Assembly (NCBI GenBank): GCA_945876155.1
Contig: CAMCMW010000013.1
Location: 1-13,058 of the forward strand
Length of the DNA: 13,058 nucleotides
Direction: 5' to 3'
Origin: an uncultured Ruminococcus sp.
GTDB lineage: Bacteria > Bacillota > Clostridia > Oscillospirales > Ruminococcaceae
Shown: positions 1 through 8,067 of the stretch, in pieces
How the letters are laid out: each line of letters begins with the position of its first letter
How positions within the stretch are numbered: the first letter of the stretch is position 1
Position numbers and translations under genes: made by a program
Notes under the pieces: generated by a model
The model's database searches: none
Told to the model about the DNA's origin: nothing
The model's input: only the letters and a program-made list of their open reading frames with translations

Positions 1-1152
1 CCTGCTGATGTTGTCAATATATATTTTGAAACAATCACTAAAGGTATGAGCATACCTGTTGATTTGCTTGATGAGCTTCTCAAAGAATTTTATTCAACAG
101 ATAAAAATGCAAAGTTATCACAATATTACGTTTCAAAATATGCTTTTGCTATCACTTCTGTAATGAAAAATTATAAGGACAATGCATCAAATTCGGTTCA
201 GTTGCCTGTTCTTGTTGCATTTATTGCTCGATTTGCAATACAATCTAATAAAAACAAAGAAAAGTTCCGAAATCTAATAAACAATACTACCGGTGGTATT
301 TATATGCTTGATTACACCAGCATTAATAGAAGTTCCTTAACTAATATATGGAATGCCACTAAAAGTATCTTCCCTGATTTATCTAAAGCAAAGTATGAAT
401 CATTCATTACAGAATGGGGAAAAAAATACGGATTTATCGAGAAAAGTGTTGTTGAAACGTCTGTTACAAAAGAAAAAAATATTGTTTCAAACAAAACGCT
501 TACAGAAGAAGTTTTATTCTCAGAACAATCAGCAAATTCAAACGAAAATAGTTCAGAGTCTATTGAAGAAACGATAGTTTCTGAACCTGAAAATGATTTT
601 CCAGGCGAAATAAACGCCAAAAAACTTTATGACAGTTTGAAAAAGGATATGACCAAGGAGCAGGAAACAATTATAACTGCTTTCACAGACATGATCACAC
701 CTATTGGGAAAGCATTTGAATCTATTCAGGGTGAAATCAGTAAAAGCCGTGAGATAAGTGCAGAGAATGTAACTTTAAGGGCTAGAGCAGAAGATCTGGA
801 ACGTCAGTTATCTGAGCAGCGTTCAAGGCTTCAAGAGGTCAATCAGTCCTTGATGACTGCTAAAACAGAAAATGATGAACTTAAAAAGCAGATTTCCGCT
901 CTTGAAAGCCAAAACTCAGAACTTGACAGCAAGCTGAATGATGCTTATGCGATAAACAGCCGTGAATCTTCTCTTGAAGCTGAAAGAATACGTTCTGAAC
1001 TGAAAAAGGCATTTGCTTTTTTATACGATGACTGGCTTGAATACGAATTTTCTGATGTCAGCGAGGAAAACTACGAATCCTTGCAGGCAATTATAAAAAA
1101 GATTTTTCGTTCTCTTGAAAGAAACGGTATAGACTTTAAGGGGAATAACTAA
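1..1152 (+). CDS. Coiled-coil protein with possible GrpE-like C-terminus, 5' end outside window
   Basis: The frame is open from base 1 without a stop, and the first ATG (46) has AAAGG only a couple of bases before it. That is no proper ribosome site, so the gene probably enters from the left and the true start is not visible. Counted from ATG 46 there are 368 residues: a mostly helical domain (about 1-130), an acidic Ser/Asn/Glu-rich linker (about 135-190), a long heptad-type coiled coil (about 228-322) and a short helical tail with AFLYDDWLEYEF followed by a helix ending in RNGIDF. Coiled coil plus compact tail, encoded immediately before an Hsp70 gene, suggests a nucleotide-exchange or adaptor partner like GrpE. 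This is inference from context and architecture, because similarity is weak by eye. The stop overlaps the Hsp70 ATG by one base (TAATG), implying translational coupling. It could also be an unrelated structural coiled-coil subunit. Confidence 0.75.
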   Translation, partial: PADVVNIYFETITKGMSIPVDLLDELLKEFYSTDKNAKLSQYYVSKYAFAITSVMKNYKDNASNSVQLPVLVAFIARFAIQSNKNKEKFRNLINNTTGGIYMLDYTSINRSSLTNIWNATKSIFPDLSKAKYESFITEWGKKYGFIEKSVVETSVTKEKNIVSNKTLTEEVLFSEQSANSNENSSESIEETIVSEPENDFPGEINAKKLYDSLKKDMTKEQETIITAFTDMITPIGKAFESIQGEISKSREISAENVTLRARAEDLERQLSEQRSRLQEVNQSLMTAKTENDELKKQISALESQNSELDSKLNDAYAINSRESSLEAERIRSELKKAFAFLYDDWLEYEFSDVSEENYESLQAIIKKIFRSLERNGIDFKGNN

Positions 1153-2591
1153 TGAAAAACGGATCATATTACGGTATAGACTTTGGCACTACAAATACAT
1201 CTGTCTACTTGTATAACTATGAGCAAGGCAAGGGTTCAAGAGAAGCAGGATATGGTACGGACGGTAAAGACCTTACACCTTTCAGTTCCTGCATTGCAAT
1301 ATCAAAGACGGTTAAGAATGACATTAAATTTGGTCGAGAAGTTAAAGAAAAAATAAATGAATATGCTGAAAATTATAAAATCATAACTTCGTTTAAGTCT
1401 TTGCTCGGTACAGATGAGGATATTCCAGTAAATGGGTTTAGATACAACGGAAAAATGCTTACTGCACTTTTCCTTAATTATGTCAAAAACACGGTAAAAG
1501 CAGACAGACCAGATTTTACAGAGGCTGTTTTTTCAATTCCCGTTGATTTTTCTGCTAAAGCAAGAACCGACCTTCTTGAAGCTGCTGAACATGTAGGGAT
1601 TAAGGTTAAAGGTTTCGTAAGCGAATCATCATCAGCATATATCTCTAAAATCAAGGATATCAAGGCTTTTTCAAAAGTAATGGTCATTGACTTTGGCGGC
1701 GGTACGCTTGATTTAAGTATCCTTAATCTTAAACATAATCAGGTTTATGAAGATGCCGTTTATGGCATAAAATTCGGCGGTGATGATATAGATAAGGAGC
1801 TTGCTTTAAGAATAATGCCGAAGGTCTATCCGGGCGTTTCATATGACGAGCTTGACTCTAAGAAAAAAGATAAGCTCATGAACGAAGTTGAGCGTATGAA
1901 AATCGATTTTTCCAAATACGATGATTACACTATTACTCTGGGAGAAGGTTCAAAACCGGTTGATATTGATTATGATACCTTCTCGGATATAATCACACCG
2001 CTTATTACCGAAAATGTTCTTAATTCAATTTTAAAGGTGATGGAAAAGGCAAAGGTCAGCCCTGAAAATATTGATGCTGTTATTCTTGCAGGAGGTTCAA
2101 GCGGGTTAAGACCCTTTGCTGATATTATCCTTTCATTGTTTGGTGAGGATAAAATAATTTTCGATAATAATAAGAACAGGTATCAATGGATGGTCGCAAA
2201 GGGGGCTGCAATAACATCTGCAATAGATTGTGATTTCAGACTTGGCGATGATATTTGTATCCTGTTAAGTGACGGTGAAACATATCCTATCCTGAAGAAA
2301 GATGTAAATAAAGTTGGTGACAGGAGCGAACCCATTTCGTTTTCTTTGACTACCGACTCTTATGATGCACACTTTATTTTTACTGATTCTACTGGTAAGA
2401 ACCGTTACGCAATAGTATCTGTCAATGCTAAAGGATATGTTGACGAAAAGTTCGATTTATCAGTAGAGATAGGCAAAGATCAGATAGCAAGAGTTGTTAT
2501 AAAGAATGATTACATCGGCAGTGGGTATCAGGTGCAGCGTGAAATCAATAAGCTGAGGTTTTACTATGATCTAAAAGATGTTGAGGAATAA
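1152..2591 (+). CDS. Hsp70/DnaK-family ATPase, short form
   Basis: This 479-residue protein has the actin/Hsp70 nucleotide-binding fold. Visible motifs are phosphate-1 YGIDFGTTNTSV (residues 7-18), phosphate-2 VIDFGGGTLDLS (178-189) and the adenosine motif ILAGGSSGLRP (311-321). The nucleotide-binding part fills about 1-375. The remaining roughly 100 residues look beta-rich, as in a reduced substrate-binding domain. The helical lid and EEVD/disordered tail of a housekeeping DnaK (about 610-640 residues) are absent, so this is a specialised Hsp70 rather than the general chaperone. The start ATG has AAGGGG about 8 bases upstream and overlaps the preceding stop. The next gene begins 5 bases after the stop. 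Cytoplasmic, with no signal or membrane segment. In this operon it may act as a conformational switch or assembly factor for the helicases; that role is inferred. Confidence 0.93.
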   Translation: MKNGSYYGIDFGTTNTSVYLYNYEQGKGSREAGYGTDGKDLTPFSSCIAISKTVKNDIKFGREVKEKINEYAENYKIITSFKSLLGTDEDIPVNGFRYNGKMLTALFLNYVKNTVKADRPDFTEAVFSIPVDFSAKARTDLLEAAEHVGIKVKGFVSESSSAYISKIKDIKAFSKVMVIDFGGGTLDLSILNLKHNQVYEDAVYGIKFGGDDIDKELALRIMPKVYPGVSYDELDSKKKDKLMNEVERMKIDFSKYDDYTITLGEGSKPVDIDYDTFSDIITPLITENVLNSILKVMEKAKVSPENIDAVILAGGSSGLRPFADIILSLFGEDKIIFDNNKNRYQWMVAKGAAITSAIDCDFRLGDDICILLSDGETYPILKKDVNKVGDRSEPISFSLTTDSYDAHFIFTDSTGKNRYAIVSVNAKGYVDEKFDLSVEIGKDQIARVVIKNDYIGSGYQVQREINKLRFYYDLKDVEE

Positions 2592-2596
2592 TTATT

Positions 2597-4120
2597 ATGA
2601 TCAAGTCAAATATTAATATTACTTCCAACATTTATATCAGAAGTGATCCTGATATAAGAAAAGACAGAAAATATACTGAGAAAATAACAGGTGTTAAGCT
2701 GCTTCGTGATATTCGTAAGCGTTATACTGGATTTGAAGCAATTCCGCTAACACAAGTTCAGAATCAAATATTATCAGGAAATCAAACCTGTTCAAATGCT
2801 AAAGACGGCGAAATGTCATTCGGTCCGGTAATGATTAATGGCAGCCTTCGCTGGACAAGCAGATGTGAGTATACCGCTTGTCCAGGTTTTAATGATTGCG
2901 TTCCGCAAGATATTCCTCGTGAACTTGTAATCGAAGATGACTCTGAGGAAAAAAAGAACCTACAAGAGTTTTTTGAAAAGCTTGGTATAATCATACAAGA
3001 TGATACTGTTGTATTTGAAAGAGACAGGAATACGGCGAAAACAGAGGAAAGCCCTAAAGAATATACTGCACCTACGGAACAAGCTGTTGAAGTAATCAGG
3101 GAATCAAGCAAAAAGTATCTGGAAATAACTGAGCCTGATTGTATTGTTTCTGCTTCATTAAATTCACATATCATATTAAACTCGGGTCCGGGAACCGGAA
3201 AAACCTATACAATAATTCAGCGTCTTATACATATTCTTGCGAACAACCTTTGCCCAGCTGATGAAATATATATTTTATGCTATACACGTTCCGCTAAGAA
3301 AGTTGTTGAAAGTAAGATTGACCAGGCTGTTGCAGATGGAATAATCCAGCCTTCTGCCAAAAACATTTGTGTGCTGACTTTTGACGCTTATGCAACATAT
3401 TTCCTAATGGCAATGAGAGAGCAAGGTGTTATTACCGAAAATTTTGAAAATTACGATTATAACGCACGAATAAAGCTATTTAATAAATATATATCACCTG
3501 AAGACTTTGAAGACATCAACTATTTCATTATTGATGAAATTCAGGACCTCGTAAATGAACGTGCTGAGATGGTTCTGAAAATCCTGAAGCACTTAAAATG
3601 CGGTTATTTGCTTGCAGGAGATCGCTGTCAGTCAATATATGATTATGAAGCTGATGATGATGCAACTCTGGACTCTGTAAAGTTCTATGAGCTTGCTGAA
3701 AAACAGTTTCCGAATGATATGCAAAGATATGAAATTACGGTAAACAGAAGACAAACGTCGGAGCTTGCAGAAGAAGCTGCCAAAATGCGTAAAGTATTAC
3801 TTAACGATAGCTTTATGGAACAGAATAAGTATGCAAATAGTGTGATATCGCATTATTCGGGCAAAACAAAGATCGAACAGTATATAAAAACTCTTACTGA
3901 TGCTCCTTCTGTATCAACAGCTATTTTATGCCGTAACAATGGTGAAGCTGAATATATAAGCGGATTGTTATGTGAAAAAGGTATCGTTCACACTTTGAAC
4001 AGAGGTGTGAACAACGTTGTTCCTCTTCCACGTTGGATTGCCGACGTTTTTTGGGATTACTGCCGTGAAACAATAAGCAAAAAAGACTTTATCGAGAGTT
4101 TTCTTTCAGAAGTGATTTGA
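2597..4120 (+). CDS. UvrD/Rep-type SF1 helicase, N-terminal part (motifs I-IV), frame interrupted
   Basis: The 507 residues carry the first half of a UvrD-like DNA helicase. Walker A is GPGTGKT (197-203), motif Ia is near ILCYTRSAKK, motif Ic is VLTFDAYATYFL, motif II is IIDEIQD (DEIQD 313-317), motif III is LAGDRCQSIYDY (339-350) and motif IV is VNRRQTSELAEE (from 382). Motifs V and VI are missing here and appear in the next, overlapping frame, so the two pieces were almost certainly one protein of roughly 770 residues. The first 190 residues precede the helicase core and hold Cys65, Cys90, Cys95 and Cys101, a possible zinc or iron-sulfur site. GAGGA lies 9 bases before the ATG. Family members translocate 3'-5' on single-stranded DNA. 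Alone this half lacks the arginine finger and would not be an active motor. Either a real mutation, a sequence error or a two-chain arrangement explains the split. Confidence 0.88.
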   Translation: MIKSNINITSNIYIRSDPDIRKDRKYTEKITGVKLLRDIRKRYTGFEAIPLTQVQNQILSGNQTCSNAKDGEMSFGPVMINGSLRWTSRCEYTACPGFNDCVPQDIPRELVIEDDSEEKKNLQEFFEKLGIIIQDDTVVFERDRNTAKTEESPKEYTAPTEQAVEVIRESSKKYLEITEPDCIVSASLNSHIILNSGPGTGKTYTIIQRLIHILANNLCPADEIYILCYTRSAKKVVESKIDQAVADGIIQPSAKNICVLTFDAYATYFLMAMREQGVITENFENYDYNARIKLFNKYISPEDFEDINYFIIDEIQDLVNERAEMVLKILKHLKCGYLLAGDRCQSIYDYEADDDATLDSVKFYELAEKQFPNDMQRYEITVNRRQTSELAEEAAKMRKVLLNDSFMEQNKYANSVISHYSGKTKIEQYIKTLTDAPSVSTAILCRNNGEAEYISGLLCEKGIVHTLNRGVNNVVPLPRWIADVFWDYCRETISKKDFIESFLSEVI

Positions 4121-4920
4121 ATTTAAATCCTGAAGTACTTTGGGATCTTTTGTGTAAGTTGACTGAATCGCAGGAAAAGGCTGTTATAAGTGTAACATTG
4201 CTGACTACCGCACTGACAATAACCAATAATATCCCAAGTGAGTTTTATGATAAAGCTCCGATGCTGACAGTCTCAACCATACATAAGGCAAAGGGCAGCG
4301 AATTTGATAGGGTTATTATGATTGAATCGGATATAAAGCCTACTTCTGACAGCGCAGAAGAAGCAAGAGTACGGTATGTTGCTCTTACACGTCCCAAAAC
4401 GCAATTCATTACTATGAAGAAAAACACTAAGTATTTCAGGCGTGCCATGTCGGGACGAGTGCTCGAAACAGGATTGCATAATATATACAAGACAAACAAT
4501 AAATACTGCAAGTGCATAACTGTCGGATTAACTGGAGATATAGATAACAATTCATTTGTATCTGGCGACTTCGAATCTGTTCTTGATTTGCAGGAGTATA
4601 TCATACACAATATAAAGCTATATGACAAGCTGTCTGCAAAACGCTCAGCTACTACAGGACTATATGAAATTTATCATAAAGGATATTGTATAGGTGCACT
4701 TTCACAGAAAATGATTGATGAGATTGATATGTGTGTAAATTCGACAGATTATAAATATAATATGCCAGACAGATTAGAAAACCTTTATGTCAGTGCTGTA
4801 ACTACAGAAGTGCTGAAGCAGTTTAACGCAAGTGTTCCTATAGAATATCAAAAATCTGGAATATGCTTTGGTATTCAGATAACAGGACTTGCCAGACTTG
4901 TATTTGAAAAGAAGTGGTGA
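4117..4920 (+). CDS. UvrD/Rep-type SF1 helicase, C-terminal part (motifs V-VI)
   Basis: This frame continues the helicase: motif V STIHKAKGSEFDRVIM (53-68, numbered from TTG 4117) and motif VI EEARVRYVALTRPK (81-94, carrying the arginine finger). About 170 C-terminal residues follow that do not belong to the helicase core, including YHKGYCIGALS and the end segment SGICFGIQITGLARL. The frame is open back to 4069, and the only start codon in the overlap is TTG 4117, which forms TTGA with the upstream stop. Termination-reinitiation could therefore produce it as a separate chain, but the upstream ribosome site (CAGAAG) is weak. The next in-frame ATG (4261) sits right at motif V. The fragment has no Walker A and cannot be a helicase by itself. 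It ends 1 base before the DrmA-like ATG. Confidence 0.8.
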   Translation: MNLNPEVLWDLLCKLTESQEKAVISVTLLTTALTITNNIPSEFYDKAPMLTVSTIHKAKGSEFDRVIMIESDIKPTSDSAEEARVRYVALTRPKTQFITMKKNTKYFRRAMSGRVLETGLHNIYKTNNKYCKCITVGLTGDIDNNSFVSGDFESVLDLQEYIIHNIKLYDKLSAKRSATTGLYEIYHKGYCIGALSQKMIDEIDMCVNSTDYKYNMPDRLENLYVSAVTTEVLKQFNASVPIEYQKSGICFGIQITGLARLVFEKKW

Positions 4921-4921
4921 T

Positions 4922-7900
4922 ATGTCGTATTATTCAGAGTTTTATAATGCAATAGATGATATTGCCAATCATCTCAGGACTGATTTTATCGGTCCGGTTG
5001 AAGATGATGAAGTATTAGAAATGGAAGAACCATTAAGCCGTTATTCACTTGGAATCCTTTGGGCGCAGCCAAAGAATAAAACCCCCGGGTCATCTGCCTC
5101 CAATCTCGCAATGGAAGAAGTGTTTGAGGATGAATCAGAAGACAGTGAGGAACCTAAAAACATCAGCGTTTTTAAGCCTTCTACTATGGGAGTTTCCTTT
5201 GCTTTGCTCTCTAATGATAAATTAACTATATCTTTTGATTATGCCGTTTATAATCATTCGGAAAAGACTATAACAGATAACGGTAGGGAAGTAAAAAGGC
5301 ATTATTATTCACGGGAAGCCAAAAGATTCCAGACCGATGTTATTGTCCCTGATAAGATATGCAATATGATTATTTCCGATAAAGATATTGCTGATATTAC
5401 TGTATATCTTCATGTCAGAAAAATCTATGATGATAATAGTGAACTTGTTACCGTATCTGTTCTGAACAGGAATAAGGCAGAAAACGGATTTCTGGAGAGT
5501 AATACAGGTGCTTTGTTTCAATGTATGCTGTCCATCAAGAGTCATAAAGGTTTTATACCTGTTTACAGAAGAAATACCCATAAATCATTTGAAGAAGAAA
5601 AGAATGATATGCTGTATGATTCTGTCAATAATTATTCTTACGGTCACGGCTGTTCATCTGTTCACTTTGAAAATCAAGGTATTATAACAGAAGTGAGAAG
5701 TGAGTTTATTCCGCAGTACAGGATGCTTCAGATGATGCCAAGGCTTTTTAATAATTCGGAATATCTTTACATGAATTATTGGAACAAAACAGATCGGAAC
5801 AAGGCATGCAGTCAACTTGATAATTTTATTAATCAATATGAAAATTGGTATGTCAAGTTAAAGAATAATACTGAATTGATAGAAAAATATCCTGATACAG
5901 CAGACGATTCATTTAATAACATTGAACGATGTATAAATCGTCTGCGTAAAGGAGCAGATGTAATCAGAACCAATGACACGGCATGGAAATCATTCCTTTA
6001 TATGAATGAAGCGATGCTCTTGCAACGTGTAAAAACCAAGCATTGCTCTCCTGAAACTGTAAGCTGGTATCCTTTTCAGATGGCTTATATTCTGCAGATA
6101 ATTCCTGATATTGCAGATAATAATTCAGAATTTCATAAAGATGTTGATCTTTTGTGGTTTCCTACAGGCGGTGGTAAAACAGAAGCCTATCTTGGTCTTT
6201 CAGCATTTTCAATTTTTTTCAGAAGATTGAGTAAAGGCAATAACAATATTAACGGCGTTACCATTATCATGAGGTACACTCTTCGTCTCCTTACTCTCCA
6301 GCAGTTTGAAAGAGCTACAGCTCTTGTATGTGCTTGTGAGCATATGAGAAAGAAGTATGGCATACCAGGCGATGAGATCTCTATTGGATTATGGATAGGT
6401 TCAGGAATGACACCGAATCATATAGATGATGCTTCTGAAACATTAAAAAAGCTTCGTGAAGATTCGACAGCAACAATATATGAGGCAAATCCAATGCAAA
6501 TCACCAAATGCCCATGGTGCGGTGCAGAAATTGGCGTGGGCGGTTATGAAATAGTCGGCGGTGCTATGAACATTTCCTGCTGTAATAATCCTGATTGCGA
6601 ATTTCATAGTCATTTACCAATATACGTAGTAGATGATGATATTTACCGAGTCGCTCCGACATTTGTTCTTAGTACGGTTGATAAATTTGCAAGAATAACA
6701 TGGGAAGAGCAAGCAGGTAATTTGCTTGGAGCAAATGGGTGTCAACCTCCTGAGCTTATTATACAAGATGAACTTCATCTTATTTCAGGACCGCTCGGTT
6801 CAATCACCGGAATATATGAGATGGCAATTGAAAATATATGTAAGCACTACGGTAAGGTTCCTAAAATCATTGCATCTACGGCAACTGTAAAGAATGCCGA
6901 TAATCAAATCAGAATTCTCTATAACAGGAAAATGATACAGTTCCCTCCGAACGGTTTATTACATACTGATTCATTCTTTGCAATAGAAGCAGATGAAGAT
7001 AAGCGTCCTGCAAGAACATACATAGGAGTTTGCTCTATTGGTTTCGGTACATCTGAAATGCTTATCAAAATCTTTGCACTGCTGACATTTATGAAACATC
7101 TGTATAGATTACAAGGTAAGCCAACTGATGTTATAGACCAGTTTTATACTTCTGTAGGCTATTTTAATACTCTTAAAGAGCTTGGTTCTAATTCAATAAT
7201 CATATCAGACCGTATTACAGCAGAAATAAAGTATATTGCAGCTTATAAGTTTCAAAAAGAAGCTGAAAGTGTGAATCTGAAAATTGACTGTAACAATGCA
7301 GATATTCCGTCATATTTCAAAAGCAACGAGCTTACAAGCCGTAATTCAGCAAAGGAAATCAAACTTGTGCTTGAAAGACTTGCTAATAAATACACCAGCG
7401 AGGATTGCTTTGATTATATCATGGCTTCAAATATGCTGTCTGTTGGTATAGATATTGACAGACTTGGTGTGATGTGTGTTTACGGTCAACCAAAATCCAA
7501 CTCGGAGTATATACAGGCTACAAGCCGTGTTGGAAGAACAAATCCGGGACTTGTTATATCTCTTTATAACAGTATGAGATCAAGAGATAAGTCTTACTAT
7601 GAGCAGTTTGGCTATTATCACAGCACATTTTATAAGTATGTTGAAGCAACAAGCGTTACATCATATTCTCCTCGTGCTATTGAAAAGGCTTTGCATTGTG
7701 CTATGATGGCTATTATCAGGCATACTATACCAAGATATAATCCGAATGAAAACGCTTGTAAATTCAACAGGAATGATAAAGATGTTGAGTATGTCAAGCA
7801 TAGCATACTAAAGCGTGTCGGAGAAATTGAGCCACGAATCATAGACTTTGCCGAAAAATGGCTTGATTACTATCTGGATTGCTGGGCAGATCTTACAGAA

Positions 7901-8056
7901 AGTCTGCCAAATAAGTTAGTATTTTCAGATTATCATAATGAAGATGTGGCTTTGTTCCGAAGTGCTGACAATCAAAACGGCTCAGATATACCGACTATCC
8001 TTAATTCTGTAAGGAACGTTGAGCCAACTGCAAATATTTATTTTACTAAGAGATAG
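4922..8056 (+). CDS. drmA: DrmA-like SF2 helicase (DISARM / YprA-related)
   Basis: I chose ATG 4922, giving 1044 residues. It directly follows the upstream stop and has GAAGTGG before it; an upstream TTG (4889) would lie inside the previous gene. The N-terminus (HLRTDFIGP, then a Ser/acidic stretch) resembles the long N-terminal domain of DISARM DrmA, about 400 residues ahead of the motor. Helicase motifs are Walker A PTGGGKTEAYLGL (from 414), DEXH box QDELHLISGPLGS (DELH 616-619), motif III STAT (652-655), motif V-like MLSVGIDIDRLGV (from 838) and motif VI QATSRVGRTNPG (from 865). Cys530, Cys533, Cys554 and Cys559 form a probable zinc ribbon between motifs I and II. DELHLISGPLG is characteristic of DrmA proteins. 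In DISARM, DrmA forms a DNA-engaging complex with DrmB, the next gene here after 11 bases. A related YprA-type defence clade is also possible. Confidence 0.92.
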   Translation: MSYYSEFYNAIDDIANHLRTDFIGPVEDDEVLEMEEPLSRYSLGILWAQPKNKTPGSSASNLAMEEVFEDESEDSEEPKNISVFKPSTMGVSFALLSNDKLTISFDYAVYNHSEKTITDNGREVKRHYYSREAKRFQTDVIVPDKICNMIISDKDIADITVYLHVRKIYDDNSELVTVSVLNRNKAENGFLESNTGALFQCMLSIKSHKGFIPVYRRNTHKSFEEEKNDMLYDSVNNYSYGHGCSSVHFENQGIITEVRSEFIPQYRMLQMMPRLFNNSEYLYMNYWNKTDRNKACSQLDNFINQYENWYVKLKNNTELIEKYPDTADDSFNNIERCINRLRKGADVIRTNDTAWKSFLYMNEAMLLQRVKTKHCSPETVSWYPFQMAYILQIIPDIADNNSEFHKDVDLLWFPTGGGKTEAYLGLSAFSIFFRRLSKGNNNINGVTIIMRYTLRLLTLQQFERATALVCACEHMRKKYGIPGDEISIGLWIGSGMTPNHIDDASETLKKLREDSTATIYEANPMQITKCPWCGAEIGVGGYEIVGGAMNISCCNNPDCEFHSHLPIYVVDDDIYRVAPTFVLSTVDKFARITWEEQAGNLLGANGCQPPELIIQDELHLISGPLGSITGIYEMAIENICKHYGKVPKIIASTATVKNADNQIRILYNRKMIQFPPNGLLHTDSFFAIEADEDKRPARTYIGVCSIGFGTSEMLIKIFALLTFMKHLYRLQGKPTDVIDQFYTSVGYFNTLKELGSNSIIISDRITAEIKYIAAYKFQKEAESVNLKIDCNNADIPSYFKSNELTSRNSAKEIKLVLERLANKYTSEDCFDYIMASNMLSVGIDIDRLGVMCVYGQPKSNSEYIQATSRVGRTNPGLVISLYNSMRSRDKSYYEQFGYYHSTFYKYVEATSVTSYSPRAIEKALHCAMMAIIRHTIPRYNPNENACKFNRNDKDVEYVKHSILKRVGEIEPRIIDFAEKWLDYYLDCWADLTESLPNKLVFSDYHNEDVALFRSADNQNGSDIPTILNSVRNVEPTANIYFTKR

Positions 8057-8067
8057 GGGGCGTAGTA

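Noticed and set aside
4079..4084. Programmed -1 frameshift at the six-A run in the UvrD gene
   Set aside because: The context C AAA AAA G is not a canonical X XXY YYZ heptamer, no strong downstream hairpin is evident, and the resulting junction protein looks less natural than an indel about 30 bases later.
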